DNA from: an uncultured Clostridium sp.
Lineage (GTDB): Bacteria > Bacillota > Clostridia > Lachnospirales > Lachnospiraceae
DNA: 64,000 bases
NCBI RefSeq assembly: GCF_900547735.1
Contig: NZ_URHZ01000012.1
Location: 25,575 to 89,574 of the forward strand
Reading direction: 5' to 3'
The stretch's first letter is position 1. Each line of letters opens with the position of its first letter. Both the position numbers and the translations under genes were made by a program. A model generated the notes under the pieces. It ran no database searches. It was not told the origin of the DNA and was given only the letters and a program-made list of their open reading frames with translations. Positions 33,187 to 42,012 of this stretch are shown piece after piece.

Positions 33187-36100
33187 ATGAAGTATTATAC
33201 GACAGCGAAAGATACGGCCCAGGCATTCTGCCGGGCCTGGTTCGAACAGCGTGACAGGGAAACGGCAGTCGGTGTTCTCTCTGATGATATTGACTTTGTG
33301 GGCACCGGAGAGGATGAATTTGCCTGCGGCAAGGCGGAGATGACCGCCTATATAAACCAGGATATCAGTGAGATTACGGAACCGTTCTCCTGTGATATGA
33401 GAGTGATCCATGAACAGAGCATTACGGCGGAAGTGACCCATCTCTCTATGGAAATGACGCTGAAAAACAGGCAGTATATCTGGCATCTGCGTACGTTCTT
33501 TACGCTTGCTTTGGAAGACGGGAACTGGAAGATTAAAAGTTTCCATGTGGCGGAACCCGGCAGCAGCCAGAGAGGCGGGGAGCATTATCCCCTGTCACTT
33601 GTGATGGAACACATCAGCAGACAGAGGCAGGAACTTTTAAACGATTCCGTAGCCGGCGGTATGATGGGAGGATATGTCGAAGACGGATTTCCGTTCTATT
33701 TTATCAACCGGCAGATGCTGGATTATTTGGGATATGAGAATAAGACGGAATTTGTCAGTGATATAGAGGGCAAGATTTCCAACTGTATGCATCCCGATGA
33801 TAGGAAATCGGTGGATGAGACCGTGAATGCACAGCTCCTGGAGGGCGATGAATATATCGTAGAATACAGGATGCGCAAGAAAGACGGCACGTACATATGG
33901 GTCCATGATACAGGCAGGAGGCTTATGGCGGAGGACGGACGTTCCGCAATTGTCTCAGTCTGCATTGATATCACGGAAGAGAAAAAGATGAGGGATGAGC
34001 TGGTCCATCTCTATAATAATATCCCGGGAGCCGTTTTCCGGTGCCGTTATGACGAGGAGCTTTCCGTGATTGACGCCAACAACGGCCTGTTTGAATTCCT
34101 TGGCTACACCAGGGAAGAATTTACCGCTTTGGGTAATAAGATGTCGGCCGTCATTCATCCCGACGACATGCCGCTTATGCTGCAGAAAATCAGGATGCAA
34201 TTGCAGTACGGCAACACGGTCCGAAGCGAGAGCCGTGTCATCTGCAAGGACGGGGCAGTTAAGTGGTTTTCGCTTAAAGCCCAGCTTTTCCAGGAGAAGG
34301 ATGAGGGACAGCTTTTCAGTGTACTTCTCGATATTACGGATGAAAGATGCCTGCAGGAGAGAAATGATGAACTTTACGAGCAGGAGCTGGCCTATTTTGT
34401 GGAACTTTCTTCCGAGGAGGGAAGCGCCCAGGGCCGCCTCAATGTCACCCTCAATCAAATGGAGAGTTACATTTGCACGCCTCAGATGGCGGTTGCCGAT
34501 GTGGGAAGCACTTATGATGAACTGGTGGAACATCTGTCTGAGGCCGCGGTGGATCCGGCATACGGAGAGCTCATCCGCAGCTCACTGGCACGTGAAAAGG
34601 TGCTGGCGGAGTATGCATCGGGAAAGACGGATCACCATTTTGAATTTCTGAGAAGACGCGGTGACGAAGGCGTGTTCTGGAGCAGTACAAACTTTCGTTT
34701 ATACCGGGAGCCGGAGAAAGACGATGTCATTGCCTTTTTCTATACAACGGATAACACGGCCCACAAGATTCAGGAGGAACTGCTTAAAAAGATTACCCGG
34801 CTTGATTATGAACTCCTTACGGAGGTCAACATCCGGCGTGATACCCACCGTCTCATCTCTTTTGACGAGAGCAGCCAGAAGGCAGGAGCAGCGGAGGGGG
34901 AGTTCCGGGCCGAGGCCAGACTGCTTGCAGACCGTTTTATGGATGATGCGACGAGACGCGAATATCTGGAAAAGATGGATTTTGATTATATGGAAAAGAG
35001 ACTGTCTGAGGAGCCTGTATACTCATTTGTCATTGAGATGATGGACGAGGAGGGAAAGAAGAGAGTAAAACGTTTCCAGGTCTTCTATATCGAGAAGGAA
35101 CTCGGCAGGGTCTGTGTGGCGCGCAGCGATGTGACCGATGTGGTGCAGAAGGAGCAGCGCCAGAAGGAAGAGCTGGCCGCCGCCCTGGTGGCTGCCGAGC
35201 AGGCGAACGCCGCAAAATCGGATTTCCTTTCCAGGATGAGCCATGAGATCAGGACGCCGATGAATGCAATCATCGGTATGAGTACCATTGCCGCCCAGGC
35301 TGTCGGCGATGATGAACAGATTGCCGACTGTATCTCAAAGATAGGAATTTCATCAAGGTTCCTTCTGTCGTTAATCAATGATATTCTGGATATGAGCCGG
35401 ATCGAAAGCGGTAAAATGCTCTTAAAGAATGAAAAGATTCCCACGGAAGAGTTCATCGTGGGGCTTAATTCCATCTGCTATTCCCAGGCATCCGCAAAGG
35501 GAGTGGAGTATGAGTGTATCGTGGATCCTGTGCTGGATGACTATTATGTCGGTGATGCGATGAAGCTGCAGCAGGTGCTTTTGAATATCCTGAGCAATGC
35601 CATCAAATTTACCGGTGAGGGAGGAAAAGTCACCTTCTCGGCATCACAGCGCCAAAGAACGAAAAATACCGCTGCCCTGCGGTTTATTGTAAATGATACG
35701 GGTGTGGGCATGAGTGAGGAATTCCTCCCACGCATTTTCGAACCGTTTTCCCAGGAATCCATTGGCACCACGGCCCTGTACGGGGGCACCGGGCTGGGAC
35801 TTGCAATCTCGAAGAGTATTGTGGACCTGATGGACGGTAAAATTACGGTGCGTTCCATCAAAGGAATCGGAACGGAATTTACGGTGGACGTAAAGCTTGG
35901 AATTACCGAAGAAGAGAAGCTGCTCCATTGTCAGAAAAAGCAGAATTACAATTTTTCCCACCTGAAAACACTGGTCGTAGATGACGATGTGGTAGTATGC
36001 GAGAGCGCGGTTGTCACTCTGCGTGAGATGGGAGTCACCGCAGAATGGGTGGACAGCGGCCGCAAAGCCGTCGAGCGGGTGCAGGGCCTCTGGGATGAGG

Positions 36101-36771
36101 GCAAATACTTTGATATGATTCTGATAGACTGGAAAATGCCGGGAATGGACGGAATCGAGACTGCCAGACATATCAGGGCTATCGTAGGGCCGGAGGTTAC
36201 GATTATTATTATGACCGCCTATGACTGGATTTCCATAGAGCATGAAGCAAAACTGGCCGGAGTTAACCTTCTGATGAGCAAACCGATGTTTAAATCCGCT
36301 CTGGTTTCGGCTTTTTCCAAAGCGCTTGGAGAGAAGGAAGAGAGAAAGCCGCAGATGGACGCGGCCGCCTACGATTTTTCCGGAAGACGTCTGCTGCTGG
36401 CGGAAGATAATGCCATTAACACCGAGGTTGCCGTGATGCTGCTTGAGAGCAAGGGATTTACCGTGGATACGGCGGAAAACGGACTCAGGGCGCTGGAACT
36501 GTTCAGTAAATCGTCTACCGGATATTATGATGCGATTCTGATGGATATCAGGATGCCGCTCATGGACGGTCTGACGGCGACGACGAGTATCAGGCACCTA
36601 AGCAATACGGACGCCTCAACAATTCCGATTGTTGCAATGACGGCCAACGCGTTCGATGACGATATAGAAAAGAGCAAGGCGGCCGGTATGGATGCCCACC
36701 TGGCGAAGCCGATTGATTCGGACCGGCTGTATCAGACGCTTTACCATCTTATTTTCAGAGAGGAAGGTTAA
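33187..36771 (+). CDS. Soluble hybrid sensor histidine kinase: NTF2-like, PAS repeats, HisKA, HATPase, two receivers
   Basis: A 1194-residue kinase without membrane helices. Residues 1-125 look like a SnoaL/NTF2-type small-ligand fold (AFCRAWFEQRDRETAVGVLS, WHLRTFFTLALEDGNWKI). Then come two clear PAS/PAC units (FINRQMLDYLGYE with HPDD; FLGYTREEF with HPDD) and a diverged third region to about 660. The phospho-acceptor box SHEIRTPMNAIIG is near 685, the ATPase N-box NILSNAIKFT near 797 and its G-boxes DTGVGMSEEF and GTGLGLAISKSI follow. Two receivers (ILIDWKMPGMDG; ILMDIRMPLMDG) end the protein. A free Hpt protein is encoded 4 bases downstream, completing a phosphorelay; the receiver of the upstream cyclic-di-GMP protein is the obvious final target (inference). 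Confidence 0.92.
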   Translation: MKYYTTAKDTAQAFCRAWFEQRDRETAVGVLSDDIDFVGTGEDEFACGKAEMTAYINQDISEITEPFSCDMRVIHEQSITAEVTHLSMEMTLKNRQYIWHLRTFFTLALEDGNWKIKSFHVAEPGSSQRGGEHYPLSLVMEHISRQRQELLNDSVAGGMMGGYVEDGFPFYFINRQMLDYLGYENKTEFVSDIEGKISNCMHPDDRKSVDETVNAQLLEGDEYIVEYRMRKKDGTYIWVHDTGRRLMAEDGRSAIVSVCIDITEEKKMRDELVHLYNNIPGAVFRCRYDEELSVIDANNGLFEFLGYTREEFTALGNKMSAVIHPDDMPLMLQKIRMQLQYGNTVRSESRVICKDGAVKWFSLKAQLFQEKDEGQLFSVLLDITDERCLQERNDELYEQELAYFVELSSEEGSAQGRLNVTLNQMESYICTPQMAVADVGSTYDELVEHLSEAAVDPAYGELIRSSLAREKVLAEYASGKTDHHFEFLRRRGDEGVFWSSTNFRLYREPEKDDVIAFFYTTDNTAHKIQEELLKKITRLDYELLTEVNIRRDTHRLISFDESSQKAGAAEGEFRAEARLLADRFMDDATRREYLEKMDFDYMEKRLSEEPVYSFVIEMMDEEGKKRVKRFQVFYIEKELGRVCVARSDVTDVVQKEQRQKEELAAALVAAEQANAAKSDFLSRMSHEIRTPMNAIIGMSTIAAQAVGDDEQIADCISKIGISSRFLLSLINDILDMSRIESGKMLLKNEKIPTEEFIVGLNSICYSQASAKGVEYECIVDPVLDDYYVGDAMKLQQVLLNILSNAIKFTGEGGKVTFSASQRQRTKNTAALRFIVNDTGVGMSEEFLPRIFEPFSQESIGTTALYGGTGLGLAISKSIVDLMDGKITVRSIKGIGTEFTVDVKLGITEEEKLLHCQKKQNYNFSHLKTLVVDDDVVVCESAVVTLREMGVTAEWVDSGRKAVERVQGLWDEGKYFDMILIDWKMPGMDGIETARHIRAIVGPEVTIIIMTAYDWISIEHEAKLAGVNLLMSKPMFKSALVSAFSKALGEKEERKPQMDAAAYDFSGRRLLLAEDNAINTEVAVMLLESKGFTVDTAENGLRALELFSKSSTGYYDAILMDIRMPLMDGLTATTSIRHLSNTDASTIPIVAMTANAFDDDIEKSKAAGMDAHLAKPIDSDRLYQTLYHLIFREEG

Positions 36772-36775
36772 ACCG

Positions 36776-37147
36776 ATGCAGAGTTTCAGAGAAATACTTG
36801 GAGCTTATGGTGTGGATTATGACAGGACAATGGCGCGTTTCATGGGAAATGAGAAATTTTATCTGAAGATACTGAAAAGACTGCCTCAGGATCAGAACCT
36901 GGACGGCCTGGGAGCCGCTTTGGACAAGGAAGATCTGGCCGCCGCCTTTGAGGCGGCGCATACGATAAAGGGACTGGCGGGAAATTTGGGATTACAGTCC
37001 ATTTATGAGGTGATTTCCGCCATGGTGGAGCCTCTGCGTGCCGGAGAACCCAGAGAGGATTATAAAATATTTTATCAGACTGTTTGTGAGGAATACCGGA
37101 AAGTGGAGCATATGAGAATGGAACTGGAACAACTGGACGGGTTTTAG
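36776..37147 (+). CDS. Hpt domain phosphotransfer protein
   Basis: A 123-residue single-domain histidine phosphotransfer protein. The acceptor histidine is in AAHTIKGLAGNLGL, around residue 62, followed by the usual helix. I start at the ATG 36776 with GAGAGGAAGG upstream; the frame extends further upstream only as an overlap with the kinase gene. It follows the hybrid kinase by 4 bases and should shuttle phosphate between receivers of the three neighbouring proteins. After it come about 148 bases with a weak AACCG-GAA-CGGTT hairpin at 37234-37246 and no gene. Confidence 0.9.
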   Translation: MQSFREILGAYGVDYDRTMARFMGNEKFYLKILKRLPQDQNLDGLGAALDKEDLAAAFEAAHTIKGLAGNLGLQSIYEVISAMVEPLRAGEPREDYKIFYQTVCEEYRKVEHMRMELEQLDGF

Positions 37148-37295
37148 GCGTTCGGGGAACCCGGACCATATCCATCAGAAGTCAATGTCCGCTGACCGTG
37201 TTCAGTTGGAACAGGCGAAGCCGGCGGGAAAAGAACCGGAACGGTTTTATTAACGGCGGCGGATTATCCCATCCGGTACCGGTGAAGGAGTTTAT

Positions 37296-40133
37296 ATGAG
37301 GCAAATACACGGCCGTAAGATAAAAAAATGTATTATGGTTTTACTTGTGACGCTGCTTATGCTGGCAGTGTCATTTCCATGCGCGGCCGATGAAGCGCCG
37401 GAGTCGAAGGTACTTCGCGTCGCATTTCCCACAACGGAAGGTTATACCATGATTTCGGAGGATGGACAAAGATACGGGCTGGTGGTTGATGTCCTCGATG
37501 AAATTGCCAAATACACAGGATGGAAATATGAATACATTGATGTGAAGAATGAAGAAATACTGAAACGTTTTCAGGACGGGGAATTTGACCTCATGGGCGG
37601 TCAGTATTATCTGGAAGGTCTGGAGGAATTATGTGCCTATCCCGAATATAACTGCGGCTATACGAAACTGATCCTTCTGGCCAGAAGAGACGATGACAGT
37701 ATTAAGAGCTTTGATCTGAACTCGTTTAACGGAAAAACAATCGGTGTATTTGAAAGGGCGGCCGAGAATATAAGGCGTCTCAAGATATATCTGGAGCTTA
37801 ATAACATCGACTGTACGATTAAATATTATAATAATGACCAGTTGAGAGAACACATGGGCCTGAACTACTATCTGGAAAACGGCGAGGTGGATTTGCTTCT
37901 GGGCAACAGCGCGGACTCGGGAGATATCTTTTATGTCGCGGCCACATTTGATTCGCAGCCTCACTATATAGTGACACAGCCGGATGCTGAGGAGGTGCTT
38001 GACGGCCTTAATATGGCGCTGGAGAAGATTTACGAGGCGGATCCCAACTTTGCAAGGAAATTATACGAAACCAATTTTCCTGCGGCTGCCAACATGAATG
38101 CGCTGCTTAATACAAGAGAGAAGGAATATATTAAACAGCGGGGACCTGTGACGGTAGCGGTTCCCAATGACTGGCATCCTCTGTTCTGCCTAAATAATGG
38201 GGACGGCCACAATGGCTACGTGCCGGATCTGCTTCAGAAAATTTCCGAGTATTCCGGTCTGGAGTTTTCCTATGTGTATTGTGACAGCTATGCGCAGATG
38301 CTCGAAAAGATGCAGAGCGGTGAGGCTGAACTGCTTGGTTTTTATCTTGGTTCCGATGAAGACGCCGTGGGACAGGATCTGGCGCTGACAACACCCTTCG
38401 TAGAGCTGAATTCTATCCTGGTTAGGAATAAGGAATCCAGTTATCCGGCACAGGGACTGGTCGGAGCCGTACTGGAAGGGGAAGACATGCCGGACAATAT
38501 CACGGTAGATGAGGAAATCTACTATTCCGATATTGCAGAGGCGCTTTCGGATGTCAACCGCGGCAAGGTGGACTTCTTTTACGGTGTGTCCGCGCATCTG
38601 GAAAGCATTATACAGAAAAATAATTTTACCAATCTGATGCAGGTAAATCTAATCAATGATCACCGGGAAACCAGCTTTGCAATGAAAAGTCCTGTACAGC
38701 CGGAGCTTTTCTCAATCATTAATAAAGCAATCAACAATATCAGCAGCGATGATTATGCCTCCATCGGCAGCCGCAACATGGTTTCCATTGGGGAATCACA
38801 TATGACGCTTACCAGTATTGTCTATGCCAATCCATCCCTGGCGGTGACGGTTGTGGCTACGGGGCTTATCCTCCTTCTGATCGTTGTTATAATCATAAGC
38901 AGATCCCGTCTGCACGCCGCTGCCATGCGGGGAGAACTTGAAAAGGCCGAGGCCGACAACCGGGCCAAAAGTGAATTTCTGTCCCGCATGAGCCATGAAA
39001 TCAGGACCCCGATGAATGCGATTGTCGGGCTGACCGACCTGACCGCAATGACGGAAGGACTGCCCGAAAAGGTATCGAAGAACCTGGAGAAGATTAAAAC
39101 ATCGTCCAAGTATCTGCTGAGCCTGATCAATGATATTCTGGATATGAGCCGTATTGAAAACGGAAAGATGACGCTTGCAGCCGAAAACTTTTCAATGCAT
39201 GAAATGCTGAGTGATATTGAAAATATGCTGCAGCAGGATGCTGCGAACCGGTCGCTGGAGTTTGGCCTTAAAGAAAGTGTCGACCATGATGTAGTGGTGG
39301 GGGACGAACTGCGCCTGAGGCAGGTGATACTCAATCTGCTTTCTAATGCATTTAAGTTTACCCGGGCCGGAGGCCGGGTGCTTCTCCAGGTTTCGGAGGA
39401 ATCCTCCACGGAGGCTGTTGTTTCATATAGAATTCTGGTGAGCGATACGGGAATCGGAATTGCTCAGGACGAACAGCGCCGCATTTTTGAGAGCTTTGAG
39501 CAGCTTGGTTCCAACTATTCAAAGAGCCAGGGAACCGGACTCGGCCTGGCCATAAGCAGGAATATCGTCCATCTGATGGGCGGAGAGCTTTTCCTTACAA
39601 GCGAAGTGGGAAAAGGCAGTGAGTTCTATTTTACCGTAACACTTCCTAAGGGACAGATGGAGAAAAAGTCTGTCCAGGAGACAAAGTGCAGAGAGAACAG
39701 ATTTGACGGTGTAAAAATCCTCCTTGCGGAGGACAATGATCTCAACGCGGAAATCGCCATCGAACTGCTCCGCATGCAGGGGGCGGTTGTCATCCGCGCT
39801 GAGAATGGGCGGGAGGCATTAGAATTGTTTAAACAAAGCGCCCGGGGAGAGATCAGGGCGATTCTTATGGATATCCAGATGCCGGAGATGAACGGACTGG
39901 AGGCTACGGCCGCCATCCGCGCACTGTCACGACCGGATGCCGCAGCCGTCCCGATCATTGCAATGACTGCAAACGCCTTCCGGGAGGACCGGGAAACGGC
40001 GATGGCGGCGGGCATGAACGGTTTTGTACCGAAGCCGATTGATGTGAATGCGCTTTACGAGGAACTGTATCACAATATGGGTGTTCCGGCAGGGGATTCT
40101 GTGAAGAACGGCGGCGGGGACGGAGAAGCGTAA
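37296..40133 (+). CDS. Membrane hybrid histidine kinase with two SBP_bac_3 sensor domains and a receiver
   Basis: A 945-residue kinase. A signal peptide (MVLLVTLLMLAVSFPCAA) precedes two extracytoplasmic family-3 solute-binding domains (about 40-265 with KVLRVAFPTTEGY, and 285-505 with GPVTVAVPNDWHP), as in BvgS/EvgS-type sensors. One membrane helix follows at about 515-538 (VTVVATGLILLLIVVII). Inside the cell are HisKA with SHEIRTPMNAIVG (acceptor His near 566), HATPase (NLLSNAFKFT, DTGIGIAQDE, GTGLGLAISRNI) and a C-terminal receiver (ILMDIQMPEMNG). It likely senses an amino-acid-like ligand. GAAGGAG lies 7 bases before the ATG. The nearby Hpt gene could serve its receiver. A strong terminator follows. 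Confidence 0.93.
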   Translation: MRQIHGRKIKKCIMVLLVTLLMLAVSFPCAADEAPESKVLRVAFPTTEGYTMISEDGQRYGLVVDVLDEIAKYTGWKYEYIDVKNEEILKRFQDGEFDLMGGQYYLEGLEELCAYPEYNCGYTKLILLARRDDDSIKSFDLNSFNGKTIGVFERAAENIRRLKIYLELNNIDCTIKYYNNDQLREHMGLNYYLENGEVDLLLGNSADSGDIFYVAATFDSQPHYIVTQPDAEEVLDGLNMALEKIYEADPNFARKLYETNFPAAANMNALLNTREKEYIKQRGPVTVAVPNDWHPLFCLNNGDGHNGYVPDLLQKISEYSGLEFSYVYCDSYAQMLEKMQSGEAELLGFYLGSDEDAVGQDLALTTPFVELNSILVRNKESSYPAQGLVGAVLEGEDMPDNITVDEEIYYSDIAEALSDVNRGKVDFFYGVSAHLESIIQKNNFTNLMQVNLINDHRETSFAMKSPVQPELFSIINKAINNISSDDYASIGSRNMVSIGESHMTLTSIVYANPSLAVTVVATGLILLLIVVIIISRSRLHAAAMRGELEKAEADNRAKSEFLSRMSHEIRTPMNAIVGLTDLTAMTEGLPEKVSKNLEKIKTSSKYLLSLINDILDMSRIENGKMTLAAENFSMHEMLSDIENMLQQDAANRSLEFGLKESVDHDVVVGDELRLRQVILNLLSNAFKFTRAGGRVLLQVSEESSTEAVVSYRILVSDTGIGIAQDEQRRIFESFEQLGSNYSKSQGTGLGLAISRNIVHLMGGELFLTSEVGKGSEFYFTVTLPKGQMEKKSVQETKCRENRFDGVKILLAEDNDLNAEIAIELLRMQGAVVIRAENGREALELFKQSARGEIRAILMDIQMPEMNGLEATAAIRALSRPDAAAVPIIAMTANAFREDRETAMAAGMNGFVPKPIDVNALYEELYHNMGVPAGDSVKNGGGDGEA

Positions 40134-40173
40134 TTTGGAATTTTTGGACTATCAGGTGTTGCAGAAAAGAAAA

Positions 40174-40229
40174 CGGGATGCCGTTTGCAGAAGTGGAATG
40201 AGTGCTCTGCAGGCGGCATCCTGTTTTTA
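40174..40229 (+). terminator. Intrinsic terminator after the membrane hybrid kinase gene
   Basis: Long hairpin: GGGATGCCG with inner TTTGCAGA on the left, TCTGCAGG and CGGCATCCT on the right, followed by GTTTTT. It lies between convergent genes. Confidence 0.87.
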
Positions 40230-40234
40230 TGATT

Positions 40235-41026
40235 CTATTTCATCTTCTTCTCCAGTAACGTAATCCCCTGATAAAGCACTGCCGACGTAATACAGAGAAT
40301 CACAATGCTCATCACAACAAGATCCATCTTAAAGACCTGGGAACCATAGATAATCAGATATCCGAGTCCTTTGTTGGCGGCGAGGAATTCGCCGATAATA
40401 ACGCCCACCAGGCAGAGTCCCACATTGACCTTCATATTGCTGATAATCAGCGGAACCGATCCGGGCAGCAGGACTTTTGTGAGGACATCCTTCCGCTTTC
40501 CGCCCAGGGAGTAAATCAGCTTGATCTGATCCGGATCCGTGTGGCTGAAACCGTTATGAAGCGTCATAATGGCTCCGAATACGGCCACCGATACGGCGGC
40601 AACGATAATTGTCTTAATGTTATTTCCCAGCCAAACGATGAGAATCGGGGCCAGGGCCGACTTAGGCAGACTGTTGAGCATGACGAGATACGGCTCCAGA
40701 ATGTCGGAGAGGCTTTTGCTGGACCACAAGAGGATTGCCCCAAGCAGTCCGATGGCGACAACGAGAAAGAAACTAATCAGCGTTTCCATAATCGTGACAC
40801 CGGTGTGTAAAAAAATACTGCCGTCCTTCACCATGCTGATAAAACAGAGTACGATTCGGGACGGAGAGCTGAAGATGAAGTCGTTGATAATACCCAGTCT
40901 GGCACAGACTTCCCAGAGTGCCAATAAAATAAAAAGAAGCAGAATGCGGCAGACTGAGACAAATCTGCGGCGGCGTTTCTGCCTTGCGATAAATTCCTGC
41001 TGGGCCAGGGTTTCATGTAATTCCAT
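40235..41026 (-). CDS. ABC transporter permease (SsuC/TauC/nitrate-taurine type)
   Basis: A 263-residue integral membrane protein with about six helices and the EAA-loop-like segment SLGGKRKDVLTKVLLPGSVPLI that contacts the ATPase. It belongs to the BPD_transp_1 group importing sulfonates, taurine, nitrate, thiamine precursors or similar. It is encoded 29 bases downstream of its ATPase on the same strand. No NMT1-type binding protein gene is found in the window on either side, so the solute is open. Confidence 0.92.
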   Translation of the reverse strand: MELHETLAQQEFIARQKRRRRFVSVCRILLLFILLALWEVCARLGIINDFIFSSPSRIVLCFISMVKDGSIFLHTGVTIMETLISFFLVVAIGLLGAILLWSSKSLSDILEPYLVMLNSLPKSALAPILIVWLGNNIKTIIVAAVSVAVFGAIMTLHNGFSHTDPDQIKLIYSLGGKRKDVLTKVLLPGSVPLIISNMKVNVGLCLVGVIIGEFLAANKGLGYLIIYGSQVFKMDLVVMSIVILCITSAVLYQGITLLEKKMK

Positions 41027-41055
41027 GAGACACCTCCTGATAGGGAAAAGAATTG

Positions 41056-41817
41056 TTAATTTTGAAGAATCTTCCAGACCTCATTGAAATAACCTGAGAA
41101 TTCCGGATCGTTTCTCCGTTCAAGAGGACTTAAATCCGGAGTGGAAAACGGGGTTGGGAGAATTCCTTTAATCCTGCCGGGCCGCTTTGAGAGAATGACA
41201 ATGCGGTCGGCAACACTGACGGCCTCCGACAGATCATGGGTGATCAGGATGGCTGTCTTACCTCTTCCCCTGATAATTGTACTGATATCATCGCAGACGG
41301 AAAGGCGTGTCTGATAATCCAGTGCAGAAAAAGGCTCATCGAGGAGAAGAATATCTGGCTCTAAGGCCAGGGTCCGTATGAGGGCGGCACGCTGCCGCAT
41401 TCCGCCCGACAGTTCGGACGGCCGGGCGTTTTCAAAACTGCCGAGTCCATAGGAAGTCATCAGTTCCTGAAGATTATTTTTATGGCGTTCGTCCATTTTG
41501 TGCTGGATTTCCAATCCAAGAGAGGCATTGGAGAGAATCGTGCGCCATTCAAACAGGTGATCCTTCTGAAGCATATAGCCGATCCTCACCTTGCTCTCGG
41601 AGAGTGGGGTCCCGTCTATGAGAATTTTTCCCTCATCCGGTTTGAGGAGCCCGCTGAAAAGGGACAGGAGAGTGGACTTGCCGCAGCCGGACGGTCCGAC
41701 AATGGCAATAAACTCTCCGGTGTTTACGGTAAACGATATATTAGAAAGAGCCTGAGTTTCCCCATCCATCGAATGATAGGAATAACAAAGGCCTGAAACT
41801 TCCAGTTTTGGAATCAT
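41056..41817 (-). CDS. ABC transporter ATP-binding protein (SsuB/TauB type)
   Basis: A 253-residue ATPase with Walker A GPSGCGKST, Q-loop MLQKDHLFEW, signature ELSGGMRQR, Walker B ILLLDEPFSALD and switch histidine ITHDLSEA. It powers the permease encoded next. Homologues usually sit with a third gene for a periplasmic or lipoprotein receptor, which is missing here; the receptor may be encoded elsewhere, or the cluster is reduced. The 195 bases upstream are shared with the divergent MATE gene. Confidence 0.93.
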   Translation of the reverse strand: MIPKLEVSGLCYSYHSMDGETQALSNISFTVNTGEFIAIVGPSGCGKSTLLSLFSGLLKPDEGKILIDGTPLSESKVRIGYMLQKDHLFEWRTILSNASLGLEIQHKMDERHKNNLQELMTSYGLGSFENARPSELSGGMRQRAALIRTLALEPDILLLDEPFSALDYQTRLSVCDDISTIIRGRGKTAILITHDLSEAVSVADRIVILSKRPGRIKGILPTPFSTPDLSPLERRNDPEFSGYFNEVWKILQN

Positions 41818-41909
41818 GTAACACCTCTAAAATATACTGGCTTTAGTTTAAGATATGTGGATTTTGCAGGGACGTGAGGCCATAAAGGGGGAATCATGAT
41901 GATTTTTGG

Positions 41910-41938
41910 TTGCCGTTGCCTCCCGTGTGTAGTAAAAT
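41910..41938 (+). promoter_or_regulatory. Sigma-70 type promoter for the MATE gene
   Basis: TTGCCG (41910-41915), 17-base spacer, TAAAAT (41933-41938), about 75 bases before the GTG start. The -35 box is moderate. Confidence 0.5.
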
Positions 41939-42012
41939 AATTACCAGAAATACAGGCCGGTTCTTACGCGGCTCTGTAAAGATACGGCCGGAGCCGGGAA
42001 AAGAGGCGTTAC

